Assembly: GCA_030037035.1 (NCBI GenBank) | Contig: JASHSA010000101.1 | Span: forward strand, 1 to 6,480 | DNA length: 6,480 bases | Direction of reading: 5' to 3' | DNA from: Thermoplasmata archaeon | GTDB taxonomy: Archaea > Thermoplasmatota > Thermoplasmata > Lutacidiplasmatales > UBA184 | Shown here: positions 1-5,931 of the stretch, one piece after another | How the letters are laid out: each line of letters opens with the position of its first letter | How positions within the stretch are numbered: the first letter of the stretch is position 1 | The notes under the pieces: generated by a model | What the model saw: the letters and a program-made list of their open reading frames with translations, nothing else | Told to the model about the DNA's origin: nothing | The model's database searches: none | Made by a program: the position numbers and the translations under genes

Positions 1-4
1 GGCC

Positions 5-1174
5 ATGGGTAGGCGCTACGGACCGTACGGCGGGGCGTACGTCCCCGAGACGCTCGTCCCCGCCCTCGCCGAGCTCGAGTCGGCGTGGCGCTCCGCCCGC
101 CGGGACCCGACGTTCCGACGCGAGCACGACCGCCTCTCGCGGACCCTCGGAGGGCGGCCGACGCCGCTCTACCACGCGCGCCGGCTGAGCCGCCGCGCCG
201 GCGGCGCGGAGATCTGGCTGAAGCGCGAGGACCTCCTCCATGGGGGCGCGCACAAGTTCAACAACGCGCTCGGCCAGGCGCTCCTCGCGGTCCGCATGGG
301 CAAGCCCCGACTCATCGCCGAGACGGGCGCGGGCCAGCACGGCGTCGCGACCGCGATGCTCGGCGCGGCGCTCGGCCTCCGTACGGAGGTCTACATGGGC
401 GAGGTCGACATCGCCCGACAGCGGCCGAACGTCGAGCGGATGCGCCTGCTCGGCGCGAACGTGATCCCCGTCACGAGCGGCCGCCGCACCCTCAAGGACG
501 CGATCAACGCCGCGTTGCGCGACTGGATCGCGAACGTACGCACGACGCACTACCTGCTCGGCTCGGCGGTCGGCCCGCACCCGTTCCCGACGATCGTCGC
601 CGAGCTGCAGAGCGTCATCGGCCGCGAGATCCTTCGGGACGCCCGGCGGGAGTTCGGTCGGCCCCCCGACCTCGCGGTCGCGTGCGTCGGGGGCGGGTCG
701 AACGCGATCGGTACGTTCCGGCCGCTCCTCGGCTCGCCGACCGAGCTGCTCGGGGTCGAGGCCGGCGGGCCCCGAGGCTCGCGCGTCGGGGCGGCGTCCC
801 TCTCGCGCGGTCGTCCCGGGATCCTGCACGGCTCGTTCTCCTACGTCCTCCAGGACGCGGACGGCCAGGTCTCCGACACCGAGAGCGTCTCCGCGGGGCT
901 CGACTACGCCGGCGTCGGACCGGAGCACGCCTTCCTGCGGGACGCCGGAAGGGTCCGGTACGTCGCGGTCCACGACGACGGGGCGCTCGCGGCGTTCCGC
1001 TGGCTCGCGGAGGACGAGGGGATCCTCCCGGCCCTCGAGCCGTCGCACGCGGTCTACGCCGCCGTCCGCGAGGCGCGACGGCGCCCGGCGCGGGAGCGCG
1101 TCGTCGTCACCCTCTCCGGCCGGGGCGACAAGGACCTCGAGGTGGTGCGTGGAGCCGCTCGCGCGGGCGCTTAG
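5..1174 (+). CDS. trpB: Tryptophan synthase beta subunit
   Basis: TrpB is the PLP-dependent subunit that condenses indole with L-serine to give L-tryptophan; it works in the cytoplasm as the alpha2-beta2 complex with TrpA. The 389-residue product has the expected family length and motifs. The N-terminus has GPYGGAYVPET. The PLP lysine is K84 in HGGAHKFNN, the catalytic Glu is E106 in AETGAGQHG, the PLP phosphate loop is CVGGGSN (227-233), the serine-site Asp is D300 in GLDYAGVGPEH, and SGRGDKD (371-377) contains the Ser that contacts the pyridine nitrogen. HGGAHK replaces the bacterial HTGAHK and matches the TrpB1 form I know from euryarchaea such as Pyrococcus. The ATG at 5 fits the family N-terminus, but only four bases precede it, so a ribosome binding site cannot be seen and a short upstream extension is possible. 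The 3' end overlaps trpA by 26 bp. Confidence 0.97.
   Translation: MGRRYGPYGGAYVPETLVPALAELESAWRSARRDPTFRREHDRLSRTLGGRPTPLYHARRLSRRAGGAEIWLKREDLLHGGAHKFNNALGQALLAVRMGKPRLIAETGAGQHGVATAMLGAALGLRTEVYMGEVDIARQRPNVERMRLLGANVIPVTSGRRTLKDAINAALRDWIANVRTTHYLLGSAVGPHPFPTIVAELQSVIGREILRDARREFGRPPDLAVACVGGGSNAIGTFRPLLGSPTELLGVEAGGPRGSRVGAASLSRGRPGILHGSFSYVLQDADGQVSDTESVSAGLDYAGVGPEHAFLRDAGRVRYVAVHDDGALAAFRWLAEDEGILPALEPSHAVYAAVREARRRPARERVVVTLSGRGDKDLEVVRGAARAGA
1139..1146 (+). promoter_or_regulatory. Ribosome binding site of trpA
   Basis: GAGGTGGT matches most of the archaeal Shine-Dalgarno consensus GGAGGTGAT and lies inside the trpB coding sequence just before the GTG at 1149. It supports that GTG as the trpA start rather than a later codon. 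The spacing is short (two to five bases, depending on which bases pair). Confidence 0.6.
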
Positions 1175-1955
1175 CGTCGCGCGCGCCGGGGGCCGGCGCG
1201 TCGTCGTGCCGTACCTGATGGTCGACCGGGCGCGACGCCGACGTCTCGGCCCGACGGTCCGGGCGTTCGCCGACGCCGGCGCCGCCGCCCTCGAGCTCGG
1301 CTTCCCGTTCTCCGACCCGATCGCCGACGGCCCGACGCTCGAGGCGGCGGCGGACCGGGCCCTCGAGCACGGGACGTCCTGGTCGGACCTGCTCGAGCAG
1401 CTCGCCACCGCGAACCGCATCCTCCCGACGGCGGTGATGACCTACGCCAATCCGGTCTGGGCGCGCGGCCTCGACCGTGCGGCGCGGGAGCTCCGCGACG
1501 CCGGGGCGACCGGACTGATCGTGCCGGACCTGTCGTTCGAGGAGGCCGAGCCGTGGCGAAGGGCGATGACGCGCGCCGGCGTCGCGCTCGTCCTGCTGGC
1601 GGCGCCGGCCGCGTCGGCGCTGCGGGTCGGCCGGATCGCGCGGGGCTCCTCGGGGTTCCTCTACCTGGTCTCCCGCTACGGGACGACCGGGACCGGACGG
1701 CGGCCGGCCGCGGCGCGAGCGCTCGCCCCGCTGGTCGCGGCGGCCCATCGCGCCGCCCCGAGGCTGCCGGTCCTCGTCGGGTTCGGCGTCCGGGACCCGG
1801 AGAGCGCCCGGGACGCCGTCGCGAGCGGAGCGGACGGGGTCGTCGTCGGCTCGGCCGTAGAGGAGGCTCGGCGCGGGGGCGCCGCTCCCCGAGAGCTCGG
1901 GCGCCTGCTCGGCCGCCTGGTGCACGCCGTGAACGGCGCCGACGCGCTCGCCTAG
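1149..1955 (+). CDS. trpA: Tryptophan synthase alpha subunit
   Basis: TrpA cleaves indole-3-glycerol phosphate to indole and glyceraldehyde 3-phosphate and passes indole to TrpB through the complex's tunnel. The 268-residue TIM barrel has its catalytic pair at E49 (ELGFPFSDP) and D60 (IADGP), by chance with E. coli numbering. Other family motifs are MTYANPV (97-103), GLIVPDL (122-128), the flexible loop YGTTG (177-181) and the phosphate-binding GFGV (211-214) and VVVGSA (231-236). YLVSxYGTTG is the archaeal form as I recall it. The start is GTG inside the end of trpB, preceded by a ribosome-binding-like GAGGTGGT, so the two subunits are probably translationally coupled. One oddity: the usual PYLTAGDP segment near the first strand reads PYLMVDRARRRR, so the conserved Thr and Gly-Asp-Pro are missing. 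The stop codon overlaps that of the convergent DUF169 gene. Confidence 0.96.
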   Translation: MEPLARALSVARAGGRRVVVPYLMVDRARRRRLGPTVRAFADAGAAALELGFPFSDPIADGPTLEAAADRALEHGTSWSDLLEQLATANRILPTAVMTYANPVWARGLDRAARELRDAGATGLIVPDLSFEEAEPWRRAMTRAGVALVLLAAPAASALRVGRIARGSSGFLYLVSRYGTTGTGRRPAAARALAPLVAAAHRAAPRLPVLVGFGVRDPESARDAVASGADGVVVGSAVEEARRGGAAPRELGRLLGRLVHAVNGADALA

Positions 1956-2749
1956 CTCGCGCGCCGACGCGGCGTCCGTCCCCGGCGTCTCGGCGCGCGG
2001 TACGGGTGGCTCGACGCGGCCTTCCGTTCCCGGTCGGCGCGGCCGATCGCCTCGTTCGCCCGCACGACCTGCTCGAGCTTGGCGACGAAGCGGCCGAGAT
2101 GGTCGCCGCGGATCCCGACGACCATCCGCTCCGGGCCGAGGTCGGTGTAGATCCGCGAGCCGACGCATCCGAGGGAGAGCGCGACCGGGCTACCTTGACG
2201 GAGGATCGGCACGATCGCGCACATCGGCCGGCCGTTCATCGGGACCGGCCGGGCGTCGGCGCCGCCGCTCGCCGCCTCCGCGGCGAGCATCGCGGCGGCG
2301 GGGCGGGCGAAGAGGAGCACGTCGGTCGGGGGCATCGGAAGGGTGCCCAGCGGGCCGTAGGCGACGAACTTCGGCGGGGTCGGGTTCCGGGGGATCCGCG
2401 CCTCCTCGCCGGCCGCAAGGTACCCCTCCGCCTGCATCCGGCCGACCGTCGACATCAGTCGGCTCCCGAGCTCCCCCTCGGGAGGCACGCCCAGGACGAA
2501 CGCCCCGACCTCGCAGTCGGTGTGACGCGCGAGCGGGGCGTAGAACGGGCGTTCCGTCCCGAAGGCGAAGAACGTGCAGACGGACGGCACGCCCCCGGGG
2601 TGCTCCGGGACGCCGGTCGGAGGCTCCTCCAGGTAGGAGACCTGGAGCGGCGGTCGGTCGAGCTCGAGCAGGCGGGTCAGGCGCTCGGCCGTGGCACGAA
2701 GGTCCTCGTCCATCCGCTCGACGACCGGCGAGCGTTCCGCGCATTTCAT
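1952..2749 (-). CDS. DUF169 family protein, function unknown
   Basis: I recognise the DUF169 (PF02596/COG2043) family, common in archaea and anaerobic bacteria and without an established function; this is from motif memory. The 265-residue product has no signal peptide or membrane segment and is probably cytoplasmic. Residues 15-45 form the usual start (a helix ending in L-x-L-x-RPPLQVSYLEEPP). Four cysteines sit in the conserved blocks: C58 (VCTFF), C79 (HTDCEVGAFVLG), C177 (NGRPMCAIVP) and C195 (SLGCVGSRIYTDL); a metal or cofactor site is possible but unproven. The last 20 residues are an Arg-rich tail (RRRGRTPRRR). Two starts are plausible: ATG at 2749, with a weak GGAG close by, or ATG at 2713 (253 residues), which fits the usual family N-terminus better. 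Its stop overlaps that of trpA (CTAG), and it is divergent from the exported protein gene. Confidence 0.85.
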   Translation of the reverse strand: MKCAERSPVVERMDEDLRATAERLTRLLELDRPPLQVSYLEEPPTGVPEHPGGVPSVCTFFAFGTERPFYAPLARHTDCEVGAFVLGVPPEGELGSRLMSTVGRMQAEGYLAAGEEARIPRNPTPPKFVAYGPLGTLPMPPTDVLLFARPAAAMLAAEAASGGADARPVPMNGRPMCAIVPILRQGSPVALSLGCVGSRIYTDLGPERMVVGIRGDHLGRFVAKLEQVVRANEAIGRADRERKAASSHPYRAPRRRGRTPRRRAS

Positions 2750-2797
2750 GGCTCCGGTCGCCCCTTTCCCCGAGCCGTCCCCGGGGGTAGAAGGGAG
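2750..2797. promoter_or_regulatory. Divergent intergenic region, promoter(s) expected
   Basis: These 48 bases separate two divergent start codons, so both promoters should lie here or just inside the genes. I see no convincing archaeal TATA box on either strand; the sequence is GC-rich. The least GC-rich patch nearby is GCATTTCATG at 2741-2750, read ATGAAATGC on the minus strand. It lies about 30 bases before the alternative DUF169 start at 2713, which is where a TATA element would sit for a leaderless transcript. That match is weak. On the plus strand, GAAGGGAG abuts the ATG at 2798, too close for an ideal ribosome binding site. Confidence 0.4.
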
Positions 2798-3715
2798 ATG
2801 TACGCCCGTGGACCGTTCCGGGCGATGGGCGCGGCCGACGGCTCTGGCGGGGGGTCGGCGCCGGCGTCCCCGAGCGCGCCGTCCTCGGAGAACGCTCCCC
2901 CGGGGCCGGACGGACGACGAACGACGGGCCCCGCGCGTCGACGTCGGACCTGGTGGACCGTCGCCGTGGCGGCCGCGGTCTCCGTCGCGGTGGTCGCGGC
3001 GCTCTTCGCGACCGGGACGATCCCCTGGCACCGTGCCGCGTCGGTGTTGGGGGTCGACTTCGCGCGTGCCCGCTCCGCCGCGGAGAGCGCGACCGGCACC
3101 GAGCTCGGCGGCAGCTGGCTCGCCTCCGGCGGCGTCGGGGTCGACGTCCGCCTCCCGACCAGCGTCCCGACGACGAACCTCACGAGCGTGGTCGGCACGA
3201 ACTGCACCGCGAGCGCCCTTCCGGGGGGGACGCTGCCGTCGCAGCTCCTCGTGCCTCCGTTCGCCGGCTCGTTCGGCTCCGGCCTCGCCCCGTTCTGGCT
3301 GTTCGTCCTCGCGGAGAGCTCGACGAAGGAGGTCGTGGTGACCGAGGTCCTCAACGGCACCGCGACGCCGCTCGCCACGGTCGGGGGGGCGGAGTGCGCG
3401 GTGAACGGTCCCGTCGACCACCCCCTGCCGGCGGCGACGGTCGACAGCCCGGCCGTCGCGGGTCTCGCCTGGCAGGCGGCCGGGCAGGAGTACGTCTCCG
3501 GCAACCCGAGCCTCACGACGGTGGCGCTCGCCGCCTTCGCCGGGGGGACGTACTCCGGGATCTCGATCCCCGGGCTCTGGGCCGTCGTCTACGCCCCGTG
3601 CGACCCGCTCCTCGGCGGGACCGTCGCCGAGAGCGCCGACGTCGCCGCGATGAACCTCACGAGCGGCGCGCTGATCGGCTTCGGCTCCGGGGTCACCGTC
3701 GACTGCCCGCCGTAG
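2798..3715 (+). CDS. Membrane-anchored exported protein, family unknown
   Basis: I do not recognise a family for this 305-residue product. Residues 1-45 are a Gly/Ser/Ala/Pro-rich, probably disordered cytoplasmic tail. A basic cluster RRRR (47-50) precedes one hydrophobic helix (about 52-73), so the positive-inside rule predicts a type II anchor with the remaining ~230 residues outside the cell. The outer part is rich in Thr, Ser, Gly and Val, low in Arg compared with neighbouring proteins, and probably beta-rich. It has four sequons of the archaeal N-glycosylation type (N127-LT, N135-CT, N186-GT, N286-LT) and four cysteines (136, 200, 268, 303) that could make two disulfides. No lipobox, protease motif or sortase signal is visible. 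The reading frame stays open far upstream, but the protein-like composition begins here. ATG 2825 (296 residues) is an alternative start. It converges on endA with a 12-base gap. Confidence 0.75.
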   Translation: MYARGPFRAMGAADGSGGGSAPASPSAPSSENAPPGPDGRRTTGPARRRRTWWTVAVAAAVSVAVVAALFATGTIPWHRAASVLGVDFARARSAAESATGTELGGSWLASGGVGVDVRLPTSVPTTNLTSVVGTNCTASALPGGTLPSQLLVPPFAGSFGSGLAPFWLFVLAESSTKEVVVTEVLNGTATPLATVGGAECAVNGPVDHPLPAATVDSPAVAGLAWQAAGQEYVSGNPSLTTVALAAFAGGTYSGISIPGLWAVVYAPCDPLLGGTVAESADVAAMNLTSGALIGFGSGVTVDCPP

Positions 3716-3726
3716 CGCCCCGGCGG
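3707..3726. terminator. Possible hairpin between convergent genes
   Basis: CCGCCG (3707-3712) and CGGCGG (3721-3726) can pair as a 6 bp stem with an 8-base loop that contains the TAG stop of the exported-protein gene. It lies at the junction of two convergent genes, a sensible place for termination. No T-rich tract follows on either strand, and short GC stems are common by chance in sequence this GC-rich, so this is a weak call. Confidence 0.25.
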
Positions 3727-3727
3727 C

Positions 3728-4792
3728 TCAGGGCCGGATCCTCTCGAGGGAGAGGAAGCGCACGGCGTCGCCGGCCGAGACGCTCGCGACCAGGAACTCC
3801 TTGCGGACCCCCTGCGCCACGCGCACCGCGCCGGCGACCTCCGGCCACGTCGCGACGTGCCGCTCCGGCAGCGCCTGGACGAGGTAGCGGGCGTGGGCGT
3901 GCTCGGGGTTCCGAGGGTAGGCGCGGAAGTGGGCGCCGTACTTGAAGCCGGTCTTCACGACGAGCCGACGCTCGCGCAGGTCGCGGTAGGCGGCGAGGCG
4001 CTCGGCGAACCTCGGGTCGAGCCGGCGGGCCCTCGCCTCGAGGCGCTCGAGCGGCACGGTGCGGCCGCTCTTCGCGTCGCGGACCCGCAGCTGGCCGCTC
4101 CGCGCGAGGTAGGCCCCCTCCAGCAGCGAGAGCTCGAGGCGGTCGCCGACCCGGCTGCCGTAGGCGAGCTGGCGGCCGAGGCCGTCGACCGCCGCCGGGT
4201 CGTGGACGGTGAGCCGGTCGTCGCCAAGCCAGCCGTCGGTCGGCGTCGCGAGGGGGGCGGGCGAGACGGCGCCGGTCGGGGCCGGGCGACGGAGGCGGTA
4301 GTACGTCAGGTCGGACTCCTCGTCGACGACCCCGAGCCAGAGCAGCTTGCGCGACGCCTGCGCCCGCTCGGCGAGCGTCACGACGCGCGCGAGGTCGAAC
4401 GGCTCGCGCTCGCTGATCGCCTCGACCCAGAAGCGGGCCGGGGTCTTCTGCAGGACCCCGCCGCGCGGCAGGACCGAGAAGGCGACCGGCGGCGGCCCGT
4501 CGCGGACGACGTACCCCCGCTGGCGCAGGTCGCGGTAGACGAGGTAGCGGACCGGAAAGCCGGGCTCGGCGCGCACCGCGCGGCGGAAGACGGTCGACCA
4601 GCCGACCGGCCGGCCCCGGCCCTCGACGACGTCGGCGCGGCCCATCTCGGTCAGGTAGACCGCCTCGTAGCGGTCGAGGGTGAGCGAGCCGTCCGGTCGG
4701 GGAGTGCCGAAGAACCCCTTCGCGTAGACCGACGCCGCCTCGGCCGGCTCGTCGAACCGGACCGTCGCGTCGCGGTCGAGCCGCCCGCTCAC
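3728..4792 (-). CDS. endA: tRNA-splicing endonuclease, two-repeat archaeal type
   Basis: EndA cuts introns from precursor tRNA (and archaeal pre-rRNA) at bulge-helix-bulge sites, leaving 2',3'-cyclic phosphate and 5'-OH ends. The 354-residue chain contains two copies of the EndA unit. The C-terminal copy (about 205-354) has the motif VVKTGFKYGAHFRAY and the full triad: Y292, H300 (HARYLV) and K331 (GVRKEF). The N-terminal copy (about 1-168) aligns with it (YRDLRQRGYVVRDG, PARFWVEA, ASRKLLWL) but has L108 for Tyr and P118 for His, keeping only K149. Each copy begins with a small N-domain (EAVYLTEMG, EGAYLARSG), and a Pro/Ala/Thr linker (170-185) joins them. This is the alpha2 architecture known from Archaeoglobus, in which two chains give two active sites. 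The start is GTG, overlapping the pyrE stop as GTGA with no clear ribosome binding site, so translation is probably coupled to pyrE. It is the last gene of the cluster in this window. Confidence 0.95.
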   Translation of the reverse strand: MSGRLDRDATVRFDEPAEAASVYAKGFFGTPRPDGSLTLDRYEAVYLTEMGRADVVEGRGRPVGWSTVFRRAVRAEPGFPVRYLVYRDLRQRGYVVRDGPPPVAFSVLPRGGVLQKTPARFWVEAISEREPFDLARVVTLAERAQASRKLLWLGVVDEESDLTYYRLRRPAPTGAVSPAPLATPTDGWLGDDRLTVHDPAAVDGLGRQLAYGSRVGDRLELSLLEGAYLARSGQLRVRDAKSGRTVPLERLEARARRLDPRFAERLAAYRDLRERRLVVKTGFKYGAHFRAYPRNPEHAHARYLVQALPERHVATWPEVAGAVRVAQGVRKEFLVASVSAGDAVRFLSLERIRP

Positions 4793-5343
4793 CGGCGCGC
4801 CGCCCGAAGCTCGGCCATCGTCAGGAGCGCCTCGAACCTGACGCCGACCGACGCGAGGCGGGCGGCGGCGCCCTCCTCCCGGTCGACGACGGCGACGGCG
4901 CGCTCGACGCGCGCCCCGGCGCCCCGGACGATCTCGACCGAGCGCACGACGCTGCCGCCGGTCGTCGTGACGTCCTCGAGGAGGAGCACGGAGGAGCCGG
5001 CCGGGAGCTCCCCTTCGAACGCCTGCCGCGTCCCGTGCTCCTTCGCGACCTTCCGCAGGACGACGTACGGCCGGTCGAGGAGGAGCGCGGTCGCGACGAC
5101 GAGCGGGACCGCCCCCAGCTCCATGCCGGCGAGGCGTTCCTCCCGCCCGGCCCGCGCCGCCAGCGCGCGGGCGAGGCCCCGGAGGCGCCGGGGCTCCGGC
5201 CAGGCACGCTTCACGTCGACGTAGACGTCGCTCTTCGCGCCCGACGCGAGCGTGAACTCCCCGAAGCGGACCGCCCCCGCGTCGATCAGCTCGCGCGCGA
5301 TCTCCGTCGGGCCCCAGACCGGGCCGTCCGCCGCGTCGGTCAC
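4789..5343 (-). CDS. pyrE: Orotate phosphoribosyltransferase
   Basis: PyrE joins orotate to PRPP to form orotidine 5'-monophosphate, the step before UMP in pyrimidine synthesis; it is cytoplasmic and normally a dimer. The 184-residue product has the orotate-binding segment FTLASGAKSDVYVDVK (30-45), the catalytic flexible loop region LRKVAKEHGTR (96-106, with K98, K101 and H103) and the PRPP-binding loop VLLLEDVTTTGG (119-130, with E123 and D124). The length is normal for an archaeal PyrE. The start is GTG at 5343: AAGGTG lies five bases upstream, and the codon overlaps the carS stop as GTGA. The open frame continues upstream to 5697, but that part is antisense-like Arg/Pro-rich shadow of carS. 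The gene ends in a 4 bp overlap with endA, so carS, pyrE and endA are very likely co-translated from one transcript. Confidence 0.95.
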   Translation of the reverse strand: MTDAADGPVWGPTEIARELIDAGAVRFGEFTLASGAKSDVYVDVKRAWPEPRRLRGLARALAARAGREERLAGMELGAVPLVVATALLLDRPYVVLRKVAKEHGTRQAFEGELPAGSSVLLLEDVTTTGGSVVRSVEIVRGAGARVERAVAVVDREEGAAARLASVGVRFEALLTMAELRAARR

Positions 5344-5918
5344 CAGGGCACCTTCTTCAGCCCGGCGCGGAACCCGATCAGGTTGAACGCCGAGTGCAGC
5401 CCGAGGGTGAACACGAGGAGCCATAACACCGCCTCCCACGAGCCGAACGTCCCGACGAAGAGCCGGGGGTCGACCAGCGCGCCGAGCGCGATCGGCACGA
5501 GGACGAACGGCAGCTGGTCGAGGAGCAGCGTGCGGGCGCCGCTCGGCCGGTCCAGGCGGCGCTTGAGGAACGAGCCGAGCGCGTCGCCGGCCATCGCGCC
5601 GTAGCTGACGAGCGCGACGATCGGCAGCGCCGCGAGGACGCTCGGCCCCCAGCGGGGGACGAGGGCGAGGTTCGGCGGCGCGGCGAGGATCAGCCACGCC
5701 TCCAGCGCGCCGAACGGCACCGCGAGCGTGCCGCCGACCAGGAAGCCGCTCCAGGTCTTGGACGGCCCGAGGACCCGACGCCCGTCGCGGCGCCAGGTGC
5801 GGCCGAGGTCCATCGGGGCGCCCCAGCCCCGGGGGAGCGTCGCGAACGCGCTCGCGAGGTACGCCGGCAGCACGACCCAGAGGACGGAGACGGCGGCGCT
5901 CCAGAGGGGGGCCAGCAG
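5340..5918 (-). CDS. carS: CDP-archaeol synthase (CTP:archaetidate cytidylyltransferase)
   Basis: CarS transfers CMP from CTP to 2,3-di-O-geranylgeranylglyceryl phosphate, giving CDP-archaeol, the precursor of archaeal polar lipids; it is an integral membrane enzyme. With the start proposed here the product has 192 residues. Family motifs are LPAYLAS in the first helix (17-23), PMDLGRTWRRDGRR (35-48) followed by LGPSKTWSG (where LGDGKTWRG is usual), GDALGSFLKRR (112-121), LDQLPF (133-138), HSAFN (175-179) and the C-terminal GLKKVPW. Four to five hydrophobic helices are visible. No ATG lies between the preceding in-frame stop (5931-5933) and the core of the gene. The first GTG, at 5873, would cut off the first helix. 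CTG at 5918 lies seven bases after a perfect GGAGGT, so I take it as the start; GTG 5873 (177 residues) is the alternative. The stop overlaps the pyrE start by 4 bp. Confidence 0.92.
   Translation of the reverse strand: MLAPLWSAAVSVLWVVLPAYLASAFATLPRGWGAPMDLGRTWRRDGRRVLGPSKTWSGFLVGGTLAVPFGALEAWLILAAPPNLALVPRWGPSVLAALPIVALVSYGAMAGDALGSFLKRRLDRPSGARTLLLDQLPFVLVPIALGALVDPRLFVGTFGSWEAVLWLLVFTLGLHSAFNLIGFRAGLKKVPW
5349..5354 (-). promoter_or_regulatory. Ribosome binding site of pyrE
   Basis: On the minus strand AAGGTG lies five bases before the GTG at 5343 and matches the AGGTG core of the archaeal Shine-Dalgarno consensus. It sits within the last codons of carS and decides the pyrE start over the longer upstream open frame. 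Confidence 0.6.
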
Positions 5919-5925
5919 GGGGCCG

Positions 5926-5931
5926 ACCTCC
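5926..5931 (-). promoter_or_regulatory. Perfect ribosome binding site before carS, pointing to a CTG start
   Basis: GGAGGT on the minus strand shares its first G with the TAG stop of the upstream peptidase gene. Reading on, seven bases later comes CTG (5918-5916), the only NTG codon at a usual distance in any frame, followed at once by a second in-frame CTG at 5915. The site therefore marks a translation start that does not use ATG, GTG or TTG. Confidence 0.7.

Noticed and set aside
1553..2797. Long open frame in front of the exported-protein gene (would give a 720-residue protein).
   Set aside because: It runs through trpA out of frame and antisense to DUF169, and reads as Arg/Gly/Pro-rich text without motifs. 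Stop codons are rare by chance at this GC content.
2750..3421. N-terminal extension of the DUF169 frame on the minus strand.
   Set aside because: The extra 224 residues are low-complexity Arg-rich shadow of the exported-protein gene, and the DUF169 family starts near 2749 or 2713.
3857..5224. 455-residue plus-strand open frame opposite endA and pyrE.
   Set aside because: The composition is Arg/Ala/Val/Asp-rich without recognisable motifs, and both genes on the opposite strand are secure.
5344..5697. N-terminal extension of pyrE.
   Set aside because: It is the carS gene in another frame. The GTG at 5343 has a ribosome binding site and gives the normal PyrE length.
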